DNA of 64,000 nt, taken from the NCBI RefSeq assembly GCF_020819595.1, contig NZ_JAJHNP010000001.1:186001-250000 (forward strand). The letters run 5' to 3'. The position numbers were made by a program, and so were the translations under genes. The notes below the pieces were generated by a model. That model worked only from the letters and a program-made list of their open reading frames with translations, made no database searches and had not been told where the DNA came from. This DNA comes from Streptomyces barringtoniae. Its GTDB lineage: Bacteria; Actinomycetota; Actinomycetes; Streptomycetales; Streptomycetaceae. This document shows positions 21,234-29,148 of this stretch, one piece after another; the stretch's first letter is position 1, and the number at the start of each line of letters is the position of its first letter.

Positions 21234-22226
21234 ATGCTGGACGACCTCGACCGTGCCCTCATCCACGCCCTGCACCTGGACGGCCGGGCGCCGTTCAGCA
21301 GGATCGCCGAGGTGCTCGGGGTCTCGGCGCAGACCGTGGCCCGCCGCTACCGCCGGCTGCGCACCGAGGCGGGGCTGCGCGTGGTGGGCCTCGCCGACCC
21401 GGACCGGGCGGGCCGCGCCCAGTGGCTGGTCCGGCTGACGGCGACGGCACGCTCGGCGCAGGACATCGCCGGGGCGCTGGTGCGGCGGCCGGACACGTCC
21501 TGGGTGAAGCTCACTTCCGGGGGCACCGAGATCACCGCGGTGATCCACGCCCCGGCCGTGGACGCCTCCCCCGGCTCCCTCCTGCTGCACGACGTCCCGC
21601 GCACCGGCGGCATCACGGCCGTCTCCGCGCACTGCCTGCTGCACACCTATCTGGGCGGCCCCGCCAACTGGCGGCGCAGCGCCCGGGCCCTGGACGAGCG
21701 GCAGCAGGCGGCACTGGAGTACCGGGAGAACGCCGAGGGGGTACGGCAACCGGGCCCGGAGGACGCCGAGTTGCTCGCGGCGCTGGAGCGGGACGGGCGG
21801 GCCGGGCAGGGCGAGCTGGCCCGGGCGACCGGCTGGTCGCCCACGACGGTGGCCCGGCGGATGGCCGAACTGCGCGCGTCGGGCGCCCTGTTCTTCGACG
21901 TGGAGGTGGACGCCGGGCTCTTCGGCGTCCGCACCCGGGCCCTGCTGTGGCTGTCGGTGCGGCCGGCGGACCTGGAGCAGGTCGCGGTCGCCCTGGCCGG
22001 CCATGACGAGCTCGCCTTCGTGGCCGCGACCACCGGCCGCACCAACCTGGTCGCCCAGGCGCTGTGCCGCGACCCGGCCGACCTGCACCGCTACCTCACC
22101 CGGCGGCTCGGCGCGCTGCGGGAGATCGACACGCTGGAGACCAGCCCGGTGCTGCGCACCCTGAAAGCGGCGAGTCCTGCGCTGACGGCCGGGCACCGGG
22201 TGGCGCCCGCCCGGCGGGGTGGTTGA
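21234..22226 (+). CDS. Lrp/AsnC-type regulator with duplicated HTH halves
   Basis: A 330-residue protein made of two Lrp/AsnC halves. The first HTH is at residues 1-45 (DLDRALIHALHLDGRAPFSR then AEVLGVSAQTVARRYRRL), the second near 180-225 (ELARATGWSPTTVARRMAEL). Each is followed by a ligand-domain-like segment (LVRRPDTSWVKLTSGGTEI; VALAGHDELAFVAATTG). Double-length AsnC regulators are common in streptomycetes and generally unstudied. It is divergent from the arsR-mgtA unit with about 120 bp between starts, and convergent with the MFS gene. It may act on either neighbour; no palindrome decides this. Confidence 0.88.
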   Translation: MLDDLDRALIHALHLDGRAPFSRIAEVLGVSAQTVARRYRRLRTEAGLRVVGLADPDRAGRAQWLVRLTATARSAQDIAGALVRRPDTSWVKLTSGGTEITAVIHAPAVDASPGSLLLHDVPRTGGITAVSAHCLLHTYLGGPANWRRSARALDERQQAALEYRENAEGVRQPGPEDAELLAALERDGRAGQGELARATGWSPTTVARRMAELRASGALFFDVEVDAGLFGVRTRALLWLSVRPADLEQVAVALAGHDELAFVAATTGRTNLVAQALCRDPADLHRYLTRRLGALREIDTLETSPVLRTLKAASPALTAGHRVAPARRGG

Positions 22227-22231
22227 GGCCG

Positions 22232-22312
22232 TACGCGGCTGCGGGTGCCGGGGGGGCTGGTCGCGCCCGGGCGGCGGAGCCGCATGTCGGCACAGCCCCG
22301 CGCCCCTTGGTG
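22232..22312. repeat. GC-rich intergenic element, copy 1
   Basis: Lies between convergent genes and contains GGCTGGTCGCGCCCGGGC, then GGCGGAGCCGC and ACAGCCCCGCGCCCCTT. The first parts recur at 49351-49378 and the last 17 bases recur exactly at 56647-56663. It is rich in short palindromes and probably acts as a transcription end or is a mobile REP-like remnant. Confidence 0.6.
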
Positions 22313-22329
22313 CGCTCAGCCACCGGCGC

Positions 22330-23721
22330 CTAAGCTCCCTCCCCCGTTCCGACCCGCGCACTCGCCGCCCACGCCACGCCCAGCAGCCCCACCGCCACCC
22401 AGCAGGCGCCCTGGGGTGCGGCCGGGCCCGTTCCCGCCAGGTAGGCGCTGCCGAGGACCGCCACTCCCAGCGTGGCCCCCAACTGCTGCACCGCGTTGAG
22501 CAGGCCCGCCGCCGAGCCGACCTCCTGGGGACGCAGGGGGTGCAGGGCGAGGGTGAAGAAGGCGGGCGTGAACAGGCCGGCGCCGAGGCCGACGAGGGCG
22601 AGGGCCGGCAGCAGCGCGACCGGGTAGTGCCCCGGCGCGGCCGACCGGTACGCGGCCACGGCGGCGAGCAGCCCGGCCAGCAGCAGCCCGAGCCCGTACG
22701 GCATGACCCGCCGCCCGTGCCGCCGCACCAGCCGCGAGCCGGCCCACCAGGAGGCGAGGGCGAGACCGGCGGACCACGGCAGCAGGCTCAGTCCCGACGC
22801 CAGCACGCCTGTTCCGGTGTCGAGTTGGAGCTGCAGGACGACCACGACGGTCAGCCCGTTGGTCGCCGCGAAGAAGGCGGTGGAGGTCACGAGAGCGGCC
22901 GGGAAGCCGCGGTGGGTGAACAGGCTGGGCTCCAGCAGCGGACGTGCCGTGCGCCGCTGGTGTCGGGCGAAACCGGCCAGCACGAGCAGTCCCGCGCCGA
23001 GCAACAGCCAGTCTTCGGCACCCAGTTGACGGAGGTTTCCGCCGATCAGCGGGTACACCAGGAGCCCGGTGCCGAGCGCGGCCAGTGCGGTGCCGGGCCA
23101 GTCGAGGGACGGGCGGCGCGGGGCGCGGTTCTCCGGGAGGTTGCGGGCGAGGGCCAGCACCAGCGCGGCCACCGGCACGTTCACCAGGAACGCGGACCGC
23201 CACGACGAGCCGAACAGGTCGGCGTGGGTCAGCACTCCGCCGACGACGGGTCCGCAGACGGCGGCGAGGCCCATCACCGGTCCGATGCTGCCCAGCGCCT
23301 TCGCCGTCTCCTCGCCCGAGAACATCGCTTTGATCAGCCCGATGGTCTGCGGGATGATCAGCGCCGCCGCGGCGCCCTGCACGGCCCGGAAGGCGATGAG
23401 CAGCCCCGGGGACGGCGCCAGAGCGCACGCCACGGACGCCGCCGTGAACAGCGTGACGCCGAGGACGAACACGCGGCGCCGGCCCGCGATGTCCCCCAGC
23501 CGCCCGCCGCTGATGAGCAGCACCGCGAACGGCAGGGTGTAGGCGGCGCCGAACCACTGGACGTCGGAGACCGGCCCGCCCAGGTCGGCGTGGACGGCGG
23601 GCGCGGCCACCTGTACGACGGTCGCGTCCAGCAGGTTCATCGCCTCGCCGAGCAGCAGGGCGGCCAGGCCGGGCCACCGCCCTCGGCAGGGAGTGGCGAC
23701 AGCCACGTGTGCTGTGGTCAT
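22330..23721 (-). CDS. MFS drug/metabolite exporter, DHA2 type
   Basis: A 463-residue integral membrane transporter with about 12-14 hydrophobic segments. The early motif GRLGDIAGRRRVFVLG is the conserved loop 2-3 signature, and FRAVQGAAAALIIPQTIGLI and GPVVGGVLTHADLFGSSWR are the motifs B and C of drug:H+ antiporters. N-terminal LLDATVVQVAAPAVHADLG fits the DHA2 (14-helix) family. It likely exports a small hydrophobic or cationic compound using the proton gradient. It stands alone; upstream lies the terminator of the osmoprotectant operon, downstream the convergent AsnC-type gene. A local regulator is not evident. Confidence 0.9.
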   Translation of the reverse strand: MTTAHVAVATPCRGRWPGLAALLLGEAMNLLDATVVQVAAPAVHADLGGPVSDVQWFGAAYTLPFAVLLISGGRLGDIAGRRRVFVLGVTLFTAASVACALAPSPGLLIAFRAVQGAAAALIIPQTIGLIKAMFSGEETAKALGSIGPVMGLAAVCGPVVGGVLTHADLFGSSWRSAFLVNVPVAALVLALARNLPENRAPRRPSLDWPGTALAALGTGLLVYPLIGGNLRQLGAEDWLLLGAGLLVLAGFARHQRRTARPLLEPSLFTHRGFPAALVTSTAFFAATNGLTVVVVLQLQLDTGTGVLASGLSLLPWSAGLALASWWAGSRLVRRHGRRVMPYGLGLLLAGLLAAVAAYRSAAPGHYPVALLPALALVGLGAGLFTPAFFTLALHPLRPQEVGSAAGLLNAVQQLGATLGVAVLGSAYLAGTGPAAPQGACWVAVGLLGVAWAASARVGTGEGA

Positions 23722-23903
23722 GGGTGTTCAGCTGTTCCTCTCACGCTCGGTGCGGGGACCGGGACCGGCCCCGGGCCAGCGTGCGAGAGCGAGGGAGAGG
23801 GGCTCCAGCAGGAGCGGTGTGCATGCGGATTTCCTCCATCAGCAGCGTTGCCCCCGAAGAAATCCCACACGCCCCGCATCCCACATGCCACATGCCACAG
23901 CAC

Positions 23904-23940
23904 GACGCGGGTGCTCCCGGTCCTCGGGAGCACCCGCGTC
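23904..23940. terminator. Strong hairpin after the osmoprotectant-binding protein gene
   Basis: Arms 23904-23919 and 23925-23940 are perfect 16-bp complements (GACGCGGGTGCTCCCG and its reverse) with a 5-base loop. It lies 36 bases after the stop of the binding protein gene and about 180 bases upstream of the MFS start, both read leftward. It should end the transporter operon. Confidence 0.85.
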
Positions 23941-23975
23941 GGCAGTGCAGGGTCGTGTCGAAGGGAGACGGGACG

Positions 23976-24938
23976 TCAGGCGATACCGGCGGACTGCAGC
24001 CAGGCCTTGGCCACGTCCAGCGGGTCCTTGCCCTGGACCTGCACCTGGGTGTCCAGGTCCAGCAGGGTGGCGGTGTCGAGCTTGGCCGAAACCGCGTCGA
24101 GCGCGTCGACGCCCTTCTGCGACAGGACGCCCTTGCGGACGAGCGGCTGGACGTTCTCGAACCCGAAGAGGTTCTTCGGGTCCTGCAGGACGACGAACTT
24201 CTCCTTGGAGATGGTCGAGTCCGTGGTGAAGATGTCCGCGGCCTGCACGGCGTTCTTCTTCAGCGCGGCCTGGGTGAGCGGGCCGCCCGCGTCGAGCGCC
24301 TTGAACGACTTGAACTCGAGACCGTAGACCGACTTCAGGCCCACCAGGCCCTGCTGCCGGGTCTGGAACTCCGGCGAGGCGCCCATGACCAGGTCCTTCG
24401 CGATGCCCTTCAGGTCGGCGATGGTCGACTTGTCGGTGAGGTGGTACTTCTTCGCGGTGGCCGCGTTGAGCGTCACGGAGTCCTTGGACTCCGCCGCCGC
24501 CGGCTTGAGCAGGGTCAGCTTGGAGTCCAGCTTGGCCTCGATGGCCGTCGTGGTGGCCTCGGCCGTCGTGGGCTTGGCCTTCGGGTCGAGGTAGGCCAGC
24601 AGGGCGCCGTTGTACTCGGGCAGCACCTTGATGGAACCGTTCTTGATCAGCCCGTAGGTGGTCTCGCGGCTGCCGATGTTCGGCTTGTAACTGACCTTGA
24701 TGCCCTTGGCCTTGAGGGCCTCGCCGTAGATGTCGGCGAGCAGGGTGCTCTCGGGGAAGTTGTTGGATCCGACGACCACGGTGTCGCCGCTCGCCTTGCT
24801 GTCCGTCAGCGGGTTGCCGCCGGACTTTCCGTCGCTGGAGGAACAGCCCGCCAGCAGAGCCGTCGCCGCCGCGAGGGCGACCACCGCCGCGCCTCGGTTC
24901 CTCCGGATGGACCTGCTGATGCGGTTGTTGGAAGTCAC
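23976..24938 (-). CDS. Osmoprotectant ABC transporter substrate-binding lipoprotein (OpuAC/ProX type)
   Basis: A 320-residue lipoprotein that captures glycine betaine, choline or a related compound outside the membrane. The signal peptide ends in ALLAGCSSS, a lipobox with the modified Cys near residue 32. The mature part starts VVVGSNNFPESTLLADIYGE, a typical OpuCC/ProX opening, and has KVLPEYNGALLAYL in the ligand cleft region. The GTG start at 24938 is chosen for the arginine-rich signal region; its ribosome site is weak. It follows the permease gene after a 137-bp gap containing two hairpins, so its level may be set separately from the membrane components. The exact ligand is unknown. Confidence 0.92.
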   Translation of the reverse strand: MTSNNRISRSIRRNRGAAVVALAAATALLAGCSSSDGKSGGNPLTDSKASGDTVVVGSNNFPESTLLADIYGEALKAKGIKVSYKPNIGSRETTYGLIKNGSIKVLPEYNGALLAYLDPKAKPTTAEATTTAIEAKLDSKLTLLKPAAAESKDSVTLNAATAKKYHLTDKSTIADLKGIAKDLVMGASPEFQTRQQGLVGLKSVYGLEFKSFKALDAGGPLTQAALKKNAVQAADIFTTDSTISKEKFVVLQDPKNLFGFENVQPLVRKGVLSQKGVDALDAVSAKLDTATLLDLDTQVQVQGKDPLDVAKAWLQSAGIA

Positions 24939-24977
24939 CCGCCGATCCAATCCAGCCGGTTCTCGGTCAGTCAAGGG

Positions 24978-25008
24978 CCGCAGATCACCGATTGGCCTCG
25001 ATCTGCGG
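24978..25008. promoter_or_regulatory. Hairpin in the leader of the binding protein gene
   Basis: CCGCAGATC (24978-24986) pairs with GATCTGCGG (25000-25008) across a 13-base loop, about 40 bases upstream of the GTG start. Together with the larger hairpin next to the upstream stop it may modulate transcription or stabilise the binding-protein mRNA. Confidence 0.4.
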
Positions 25009-25026
25009 ACACTTGTGGGCACAGCC

Positions 25027-25075
25027 CGCCTGCCCGCCTGTCCGCGCCCTGTCGGCCGGGACCGGCGGGCAGGCG
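25027..25075. terminator. 12-bp stem directly after the permease stop codon
   Basis: CGCCTGCCCGCC (25027-25038) and GGCGGGCAGGCG (25064-25075) are perfect complements separated by 25 bases. The right arm abuts the permease stop at 25076-25078. It is likely a partial terminator or 3' stabiliser between permease and binding-protein genes. Confidence 0.55.
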
Positions 25076-25744
25076 TCAGCTGCTGCGCCGCACCCCCGGC
25101 GAGACGGTGATCCGGGAGGCCGCCCAGAACACCACGAGGGTGGTCAGGGCGAGTCCGGCGACCAGGGTGGCGCCGCCGACGACCTTCTCGTAGTTCCTCT
25201 GGTAGAGACCGTCGATGATGTAGCGGCCGAGCCCGCCGAGGCTGACGTAGGCGGCGATGGTGGCGGTGGAGACGATCTGGATGGCCGCCGTGCGCAGCCC
25301 GCTCAGGATGAGGGGGAGCGCGACCGGCAGCTCGACCTGGAACAGCACCCGTGCCTCGGGCATGCCCATGCCCCGGGCCGCGTCCACGGGCGAGGGGTCG
25401 ACGGAGCGGACCGCCTCGTAGGTGGTGACCAGGATCGGCGGTACGGCGAGCACGACCAGCGGGATCATCACCGGCAGCAGACCGAACCCGATCCAGATGA
25501 ACATCAGGACCAGCAGACCGAAGCTGGGCAGCGCCCGGCCCGCCGTGGCGATCAGGGCGAGGGCGTTGCCGCCGCGGCCGTAGTGGCCGGTGACCAGGCC
25601 GACGGGCAGTCCGATCAGGGCGGCGAACAGCAGCGCTTCCAGGGAGTACCTGACGTGCTCGGCGAGCCGGGTGGGGATGCCGTCGTAGCCGTGCCAGTGG
25701 GCGCTGTCGCTGAAGAAGGCGTGTGCGAAGTTCAGGACGTTCAC
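25076..25744 (-). CDS. Osmoprotectant ABC transporter permease (OpuCB/OpuCD type)
   Basis: A 222-residue inner membrane permease with five or six helices. It has the EAA loop region AARGMGMPEARVLFQVELPV that contacts the ATPase, and FGLLVLMFIWIGFGLLPVMI among its helices. It opens MNVLNFAHAFFSDSAHWHGY. The start overlaps the preceding permease stop by 4 bp (ATGA). It is one of two distinct permeases, as in OpuC-type transporters, which use heteromeric membrane domains. Downstream are two hairpins and then the binding protein gene. Confidence 0.93.
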   Translation of the reverse strand: MNVLNFAHAFFSDSAHWHGYDGIPTRLAEHVRYSLEALLFAALIGLPVGLVTGHYGRGGNALALIATAGRALPSFGLLVLMFIWIGFGLLPVMIPLVVLAVPPILVTTYEAVRSVDPSPVDAARGMGMPEARVLFQVELPVALPLILSGLRTAAIQIVSTATIAAYVSLGGLGRYIIDGLYQRNYEKVVGGATLVAGLALTTLVVFWAASRITVSPGVRRSS

Positions 25745-26394
25745 CGGGTGGCACCCTTCCTCGGCATCCAGGGGGTGAGGAGACGGCGGACGAGGACCAG
25801 CAGGGCGTCGGCGAGGATGCCCAGCAGCGCCGTCGTCAGGACCGAGTTCACGGCCAGGGCCGGCCGGTGGTAGGTGGTGGCGTCGTTGAGCATGTTGCCG
25901 AGCGCGCCCTGGTTGCCGATGAGCATGCCGACGCTGACCAGGGAGAGGCTGGAGACGACCGCGACCCTGAGGCCCGCGATGATCGCGGGTGCGGCGATGG
26001 GCAACTGGACCTGGAGGTAGCGGCGTACGGGGCCGAAGCCCATGGCCTGCGCGGCGGCCAGGGTCTCCTGCGGCACCGAGCGGACGCCGTCCACGATCCC
26101 GGGCACCAGGACCACCAGGCTGTAGACCGCGAGCGGGATCATCACCGTGGTCTCGCTCTGCCCGAAGTAGTCGATGAGCACGACGAAGAACGCCAGCGAC
26201 GGGATGGAGTAGAGCACAGTGGTGACGCCGAGGACGGGCGGGTAGACCCAGCGGAAGCGTACGCAGAGCTGGGCCACGGGCAGCGCGACGAGCAGCGCGA
26301 CCAGCACCGGCAGCAGGCCCTCACGCGCATGCAGGCCGACGAGCCCCAGATAGCTGTGCTGAAGATCGCTCGGAAGGTCGAAGAAGCCGTTCAT
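25741..26394 (-). CDS. Osmoprotectant ABC transporter permease (second subunit)
   Basis: A 217-residue permease homologous to its neighbour. Key pieces are RFRWVYPPVLGVTTVLYSIP, SLAFFVVLIDYFGQSE, the EAA-type loop AAAQAMGFGPVRRYLQVQLP, and SLSLVSVGMLIGNQGALG. It overlaps both adjacent genes by 4 bp (ATGA), so ATPase, permease 1 and permease 2 are translated as a coupled set. The C terminus ends LLTPWMPRKGATR. Confidence 0.93.
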   Translation of the reverse strand: MNGFFDLPSDLQHSYLGLVGLHAREGLLPVLVALLVALPVAQLCVRFRWVYPPVLGVTTVLYSIPSLAFFVVLIDYFGQSETTVMIPLAVYSLVVLVPGIVDGVRSVPQETLAAAQAMGFGPVRRYLQVQLPIAAPAIIAGLRVAVVSSLSLVSVGMLIGNQGALGNMLNDATTYHRPALAVNSVLTTALLGILADALLVLVRRLLTPWMPRKGATR

Positions 26395-27860
26395 TGCGCG
26401 GCCTTGAGGTCGACCCCGTCGACGGACCCGCCCTGCGCGGCGTCGCCACCGTCCGCGCCCCGGCCCTGTGCGGCCTCGGTGCCGCCCTCAGCCCCACCGG
26501 GCTCGGCGTCGGCGCCGTCTGCGACCTGCCCGCGCTCGGCCTCGGCGCCGTCCTCGGCCCGGCCCTGCGCTGCGCCACCGCCGTCCTCGGCCCGGCCCTG
26601 CGCTGCGCCGCCGTCGGCCCGGCCCTGCGCGGCGTCGCCGCCGTCCTCGGCCCGGCCCTGTGCGGCCTCGGTGCCGCCCTCAGCCCCAGCGGGCTCGGCG
26701 TCGGTGCCGTCCGCGGCCTGGCCGCGCTCGGCATCGCCGGCATCCTCAGCCCGACCTCGCGCGGCCCGGCTGTGTGCCGCGCGGATGGCCTCGGCGATGG
26801 TCTGCTGGGAGACGACGCCCACGGCGTGTCCCTCGTCGTCCATCGCGACGGCCCAGCCGGTCGGTGAGAGCACCGCGCCGTCGAGGGCGGTGCGCAGCGA
26901 GTCCTTGCCGGGCACGAAGGGCCGCCCGTGGTCGAGGAGTTGTGCCCGGTCCACGGCCCCGGCGGTGAGCCGGTCCGGCTCGCTCCAGCCGAGCGGCCTG
27001 CCGTCGGGGTCGGTGACGAGGAGGTAGGGGGCGTCCGCGCGGGAGGCGAGCAGGCCGGCGTCGGCGTCGATGGCCACGATCGGCGCGGTCTGCAGCTCCA
27101 GGCCGGCGGACGGGAAGAAGGACAGCCGGCGAATGCCCCGGTCGGCGCCGAGGAAGTCCTCCACGAAGGAGTCCGCGGGCGCGCTGAGCAGTTCGGCGGG
27201 CGGGGCGAACTGGGCGAGCCGCCCGCCGGTGCGCAGCACGGCGACCATCGTGCCGAGCTTGATCGCCTCGTCGATGTCGTGCGTGACGAAGACGATGGTC
27301 TTGCCCAACTCGTCCTGGATGCGCAGCAGCTCGTCCTGGAGTCCCTTGCGCACCACGGGGTCGACGGCGGAGAACGGCTCGTCCATCAGCAGCACCGGCG
27401 GATCCGCGGCGAGCGCCCGGGCCACGCCGACGCGCTGCTGCTGGCCGCCGGAGAGCTGGTACGGGTACCGCTTGGCGAGCGCGGCGTCGAGCCCCACCCG
27501 CTCCATCAGCTCGGCGGCTTTCGCGCGCGACTTCTGCTTGCTCCAGCCGAGCAGCCGGGGCACGGTGGCGATGTTGTCGAGGATGGTGCGGTGCTGGAAG
27601 AGTCCGGCGTTCTGGATGACGTAACCCATGGAACGGCGCAGGGTGTTGACCGGCTGCTGCCGGATGTCCGTGCCGTCGAGGAGGATGCTGCCCTCGGTGG
27701 GCTCCACCATCCGGTTGATCATCCGCAGGGTCGTCGTCTTGCCGCAGCCCGAGGGCCCGACCAGAACGGTGATCGCGCGGTCCGGTATCTCCAGCGACAG
27801 CCGGTCGACCGCGACCGTGCCGTCCGGATACCGCTTCGTGACTGACTCTATCCGTATCAA
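26391..27860 (-). CDS. proV: Osmoprotectant ABC transporter ATPase with CBS domains and a long repetitive tail
   Basis: A 489-residue ATPase. Residues 1-240 are the nucleotide-binding domain: Walker A GPSGCGKTTT, signature LSGGQQQRVGVARAL, Walker B LLMDEPFSAVD. A CBS pair follows (about 250-370), which in OpuA-type transporters senses ionic strength or cyclic-di-AMP. Residues from about 372 to the end are a low-complexity tail of Gly, Ala, Glu, Asp and Gln made of AAQGRAEDGGDAAQGR-like repeats, not normal for the family. The start is a TTG at 27860 with AAGGG 11 bases upstream; the start codon lies in one arm of a long-range inverted repeat. The 3' end overlaps the permease gene by 4 bp. Confidence 0.92.
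   Translation of the reverse strand: MIRIESVTKRYPDGTVAVDRLSLEIPDRAITVLVGPSGCGKTTTLRMINRMVEPTEGSILLDGTDIRQQPVNTLRRSMGYVIQNAGLFQHRTILDNIATVPRLLGWSKQKSRAKAAELMERVGLDAALAKRYPYQLSGGQQQRVGVARALAADPPVLLMDEPFSAVDPVVRKGLQDELLRIQDELGKTIVFVTHDIDEAIKLGTMVAVLRTGGRLAQFAPPAELLSAPADSFVEDFLGADRGIRRLSFFPSAGLELQTAPIVAIDADAGLLASRADAPYLLVTDPDGRPLGWSEPDRLTAGAVDRAQLLDHGRPFVPGKDSLRTALDGAVLSPTGWAVAMDDEGHAVGVVSQQTIAEAIRAAHSRAARGRAEDAGDAERGQAADGTDAEPAGAEGGTEAAQGRAEDGGDAAQGRADGGAAQGRAEDGGGAAQGRAEDGAEAERGQVADGADAEPGGAEGGTEAAQGRGADGGDAAQGGSVDGVDLKAAQ
26456..26735. repeat. In-gene repeats coding the tail of the transporter ATPase
   Basis: About 90 bases at 26456-26545 recur with few changes at 26646-26735, and shorter units of 27-36 bases fill the space between. 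The repeats preserve frame and encode the acidic AAQGRAEDGG tail. Expansion by slippage or unequal exchange is likely, so the length may vary among strains. Confidence 0.8.
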
Positions 27861-27970
27861 AACGCCGAATGCCCTTCGGGTTTGGCGGATTTCCGCCCGC
27901 TTTCGGCCACGGTCGTCGCTGCGCAGCCCGTTGCGGGGAGAGTCTAGACCTCGAGTGTTTCGGCGTTTTG
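27858..27970. promoter_or_regulatory. Long-range inverted repeat framing the leader of the osmoprotectant operon
   Basis: CAAAACGCCGAA at 27858-27869 and its exact complement TTCGGCGTTTTG at 27959-27970 bracket an 89-base leader. In the mRNA the downstream arm ends with the TTG start codon. Inside is a second hairpin (GGCGGATTTCCGCC, 27884-27897). Pairing of the outer arms would hide the start codon, so this may be a translational switch, or the arms may be protein sites. No known riboswitch consensus was recognised. Confidence 0.5.
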
Positions 27971-27982
27971 GCGGGTGAATGG

Positions 27983-28702
27983 CTAGGCGACCGGCAGTCC
28001 CGGGGTGCGGAGCACGCGCCGTGCGGTGTCCACCGCGAACACCTCGCAGCCGGGGCGCGCGGCGGCCCAGGCCGGACCGTCGGCGCCCAGTGCGAAGGCG
28101 GCCGTCGCGGTCGTGTCCGCCTCCGTCAGGGTCGGGGCCACCACGGTGAGGCTGAGCAGCCCCGTGGCGGGACGTCCCGTACGGCCGTCGAGGATGTGGT
28201 CACCGCGTTCGTACCGCCCGGAGGTCGCCACGGCCGCGTCGGTGACGGCCAGCACGGAACAGACCCGGTCGGCCTGTTCCGGGTGCCGGATGCCCACCCG
28301 CCACGGCCCGCCGGAGACCACCACGTCCCCGCCGGCGTTGAGGCAGAACCGCCGCGCCCCGGCCGCCGCCAGCAGCCCGGCCGCCCGCTGCACCGACCAG
28401 CCCTTGACCACCGCGCAGGGATCGAGGCCCCGGCCGGCCAGCCGCACGTCGAAGGCACCGCCGGTGGCGGACCGGTACCGCTCGCACAGGCCGAGGACCT
28501 CCCTCAGGTCCGCGCTCAGCTCGTCCTCCGCCAGCTCCCCGCGCCCGTACCGGGACACCTCGCTCCCGGACTTGAACGGGCTGAAGCGGGCGTCGACCCG
28601 GCGCAGCCAGGCGAAGACCTCGTCGGCGGCCGCGCCGAAGTCGCCCTCGTCGTCGATCCGCAGCGAGACCGGAAACCCCATGACGTGTTCGACCCGGCGC
28701 AC
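27983..28702 (-). CDS. apbE: FAD:protein FMN transferase (ApbE family, short form)
   Basis: A 239-residue flavinyltransferase that attaches FMN from FAD to a Thr in a target protein. Characteristic segments are MGFPVSLRID at the start, FSPFKSGSEVSRYGRGE, LNAGGDVVVSGG, and the metal-binding DHILDGRTGRPATG. At 239 residues it is shorter than typical ApbE (about 300-350) and has no signal peptide or lipobox, so it may act in the cytoplasm or be exported otherwise. The GTG at 28702 follows the stop of the FMN-binding gene by one base. Its obvious target is that protein. Confidence 0.92.
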   Translation of the reverse strand: MRRVEHVMGFPVSLRIDDEGDFGAAADEVFAWLRRVDARFSPFKSGSEVSRYGRGELAEDELSADLREVLGLCERYRSATGGAFDVRLAGRGLDPCAVVKGWSVQRAAGLLAAAGARRFCLNAGGDVVVSGGPWRVGIRHPEQADRVCSVLAVTDAAVATSGRYERGDHILDGRTGRPATGLLSLTVVAPTLTEADTTATAAFALGADGPAWAAARPGCEVFAVDTARRVLRTPGLPVA

Positions 28703-28703
28703 G

Positions 28704-29138
28704 TCAGGAGCCCTTGGCGTCGAGCGCGGCCTGGAGGGACTCCCGGTATCCCTGGCTCGTGATCGTGGCCCCGGACACCGTGTCGATGTGGGCGCTCTGC
28801 GCCGTGAGCGTCTCCGCGATCAGCTCCGGTACGGCCCACCGGGTCTGCGGATGGTGGGGCGCCTGGAGCATCCGCACGGAGGCGATCCGGTCGCCCCGGA
28901 AGGTCACCTCCACCTGGAAGACGCCCTTCGTGGTGCTGACCGCGGTGCCCGGGACGACCTTCGAGGAGGCCGCGGAGGACGACGCGGAAGGCGCGGACGC
29001 GGTACCGGACGGCACGGGGGGCGGTGTCGACGCCGGCTGTGCGGTCTCGACGGTCCCGGCCGAGGGGTGGTAGCGCCACACCGGTATCAGTCCGGCGACG
29101 GTCAGGACGAAGACGGGAATGGCTCGCTTCACGGTCAA
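28704..29138 (-). CDS. Exported FMN-binding domain protein (ApbE target)
   Basis: A 144-residue protein with an N-terminal membrane anchor or signal (KRAIPVFVLTVAGLIPVW), a Pro/Ser/Ala linker to about residue 60, and an FMN-binding domain. The flavinylation motif DTVSGATIT ends the domain, with Thr125 the expected covalent FMN site. Such domains occur in NqrC, RnfG and extracytoplasmic electron carriers. It sits between the ferric-reductase-like gene (10 bp upstream) and apbE (1 base downstream), a compact operon, so it likely passes electrons across or outside the membrane. Confidence 0.92.
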   Translation of the reverse strand: MTVKRAIPVFVLTVAGLIPVWRYHPSAGTVETAQPASTPPPVPSGTASAPSASSSAASSKVVPGTAVSTTKGVFQVEVTFRGDRIASVRMLQAPHHPQTRWAVPELIAETLTAQSAHIDTVSGATITSQGYRESLQAALDAKGS

Positions 29139-29148
29139 ACGCCCTCTC

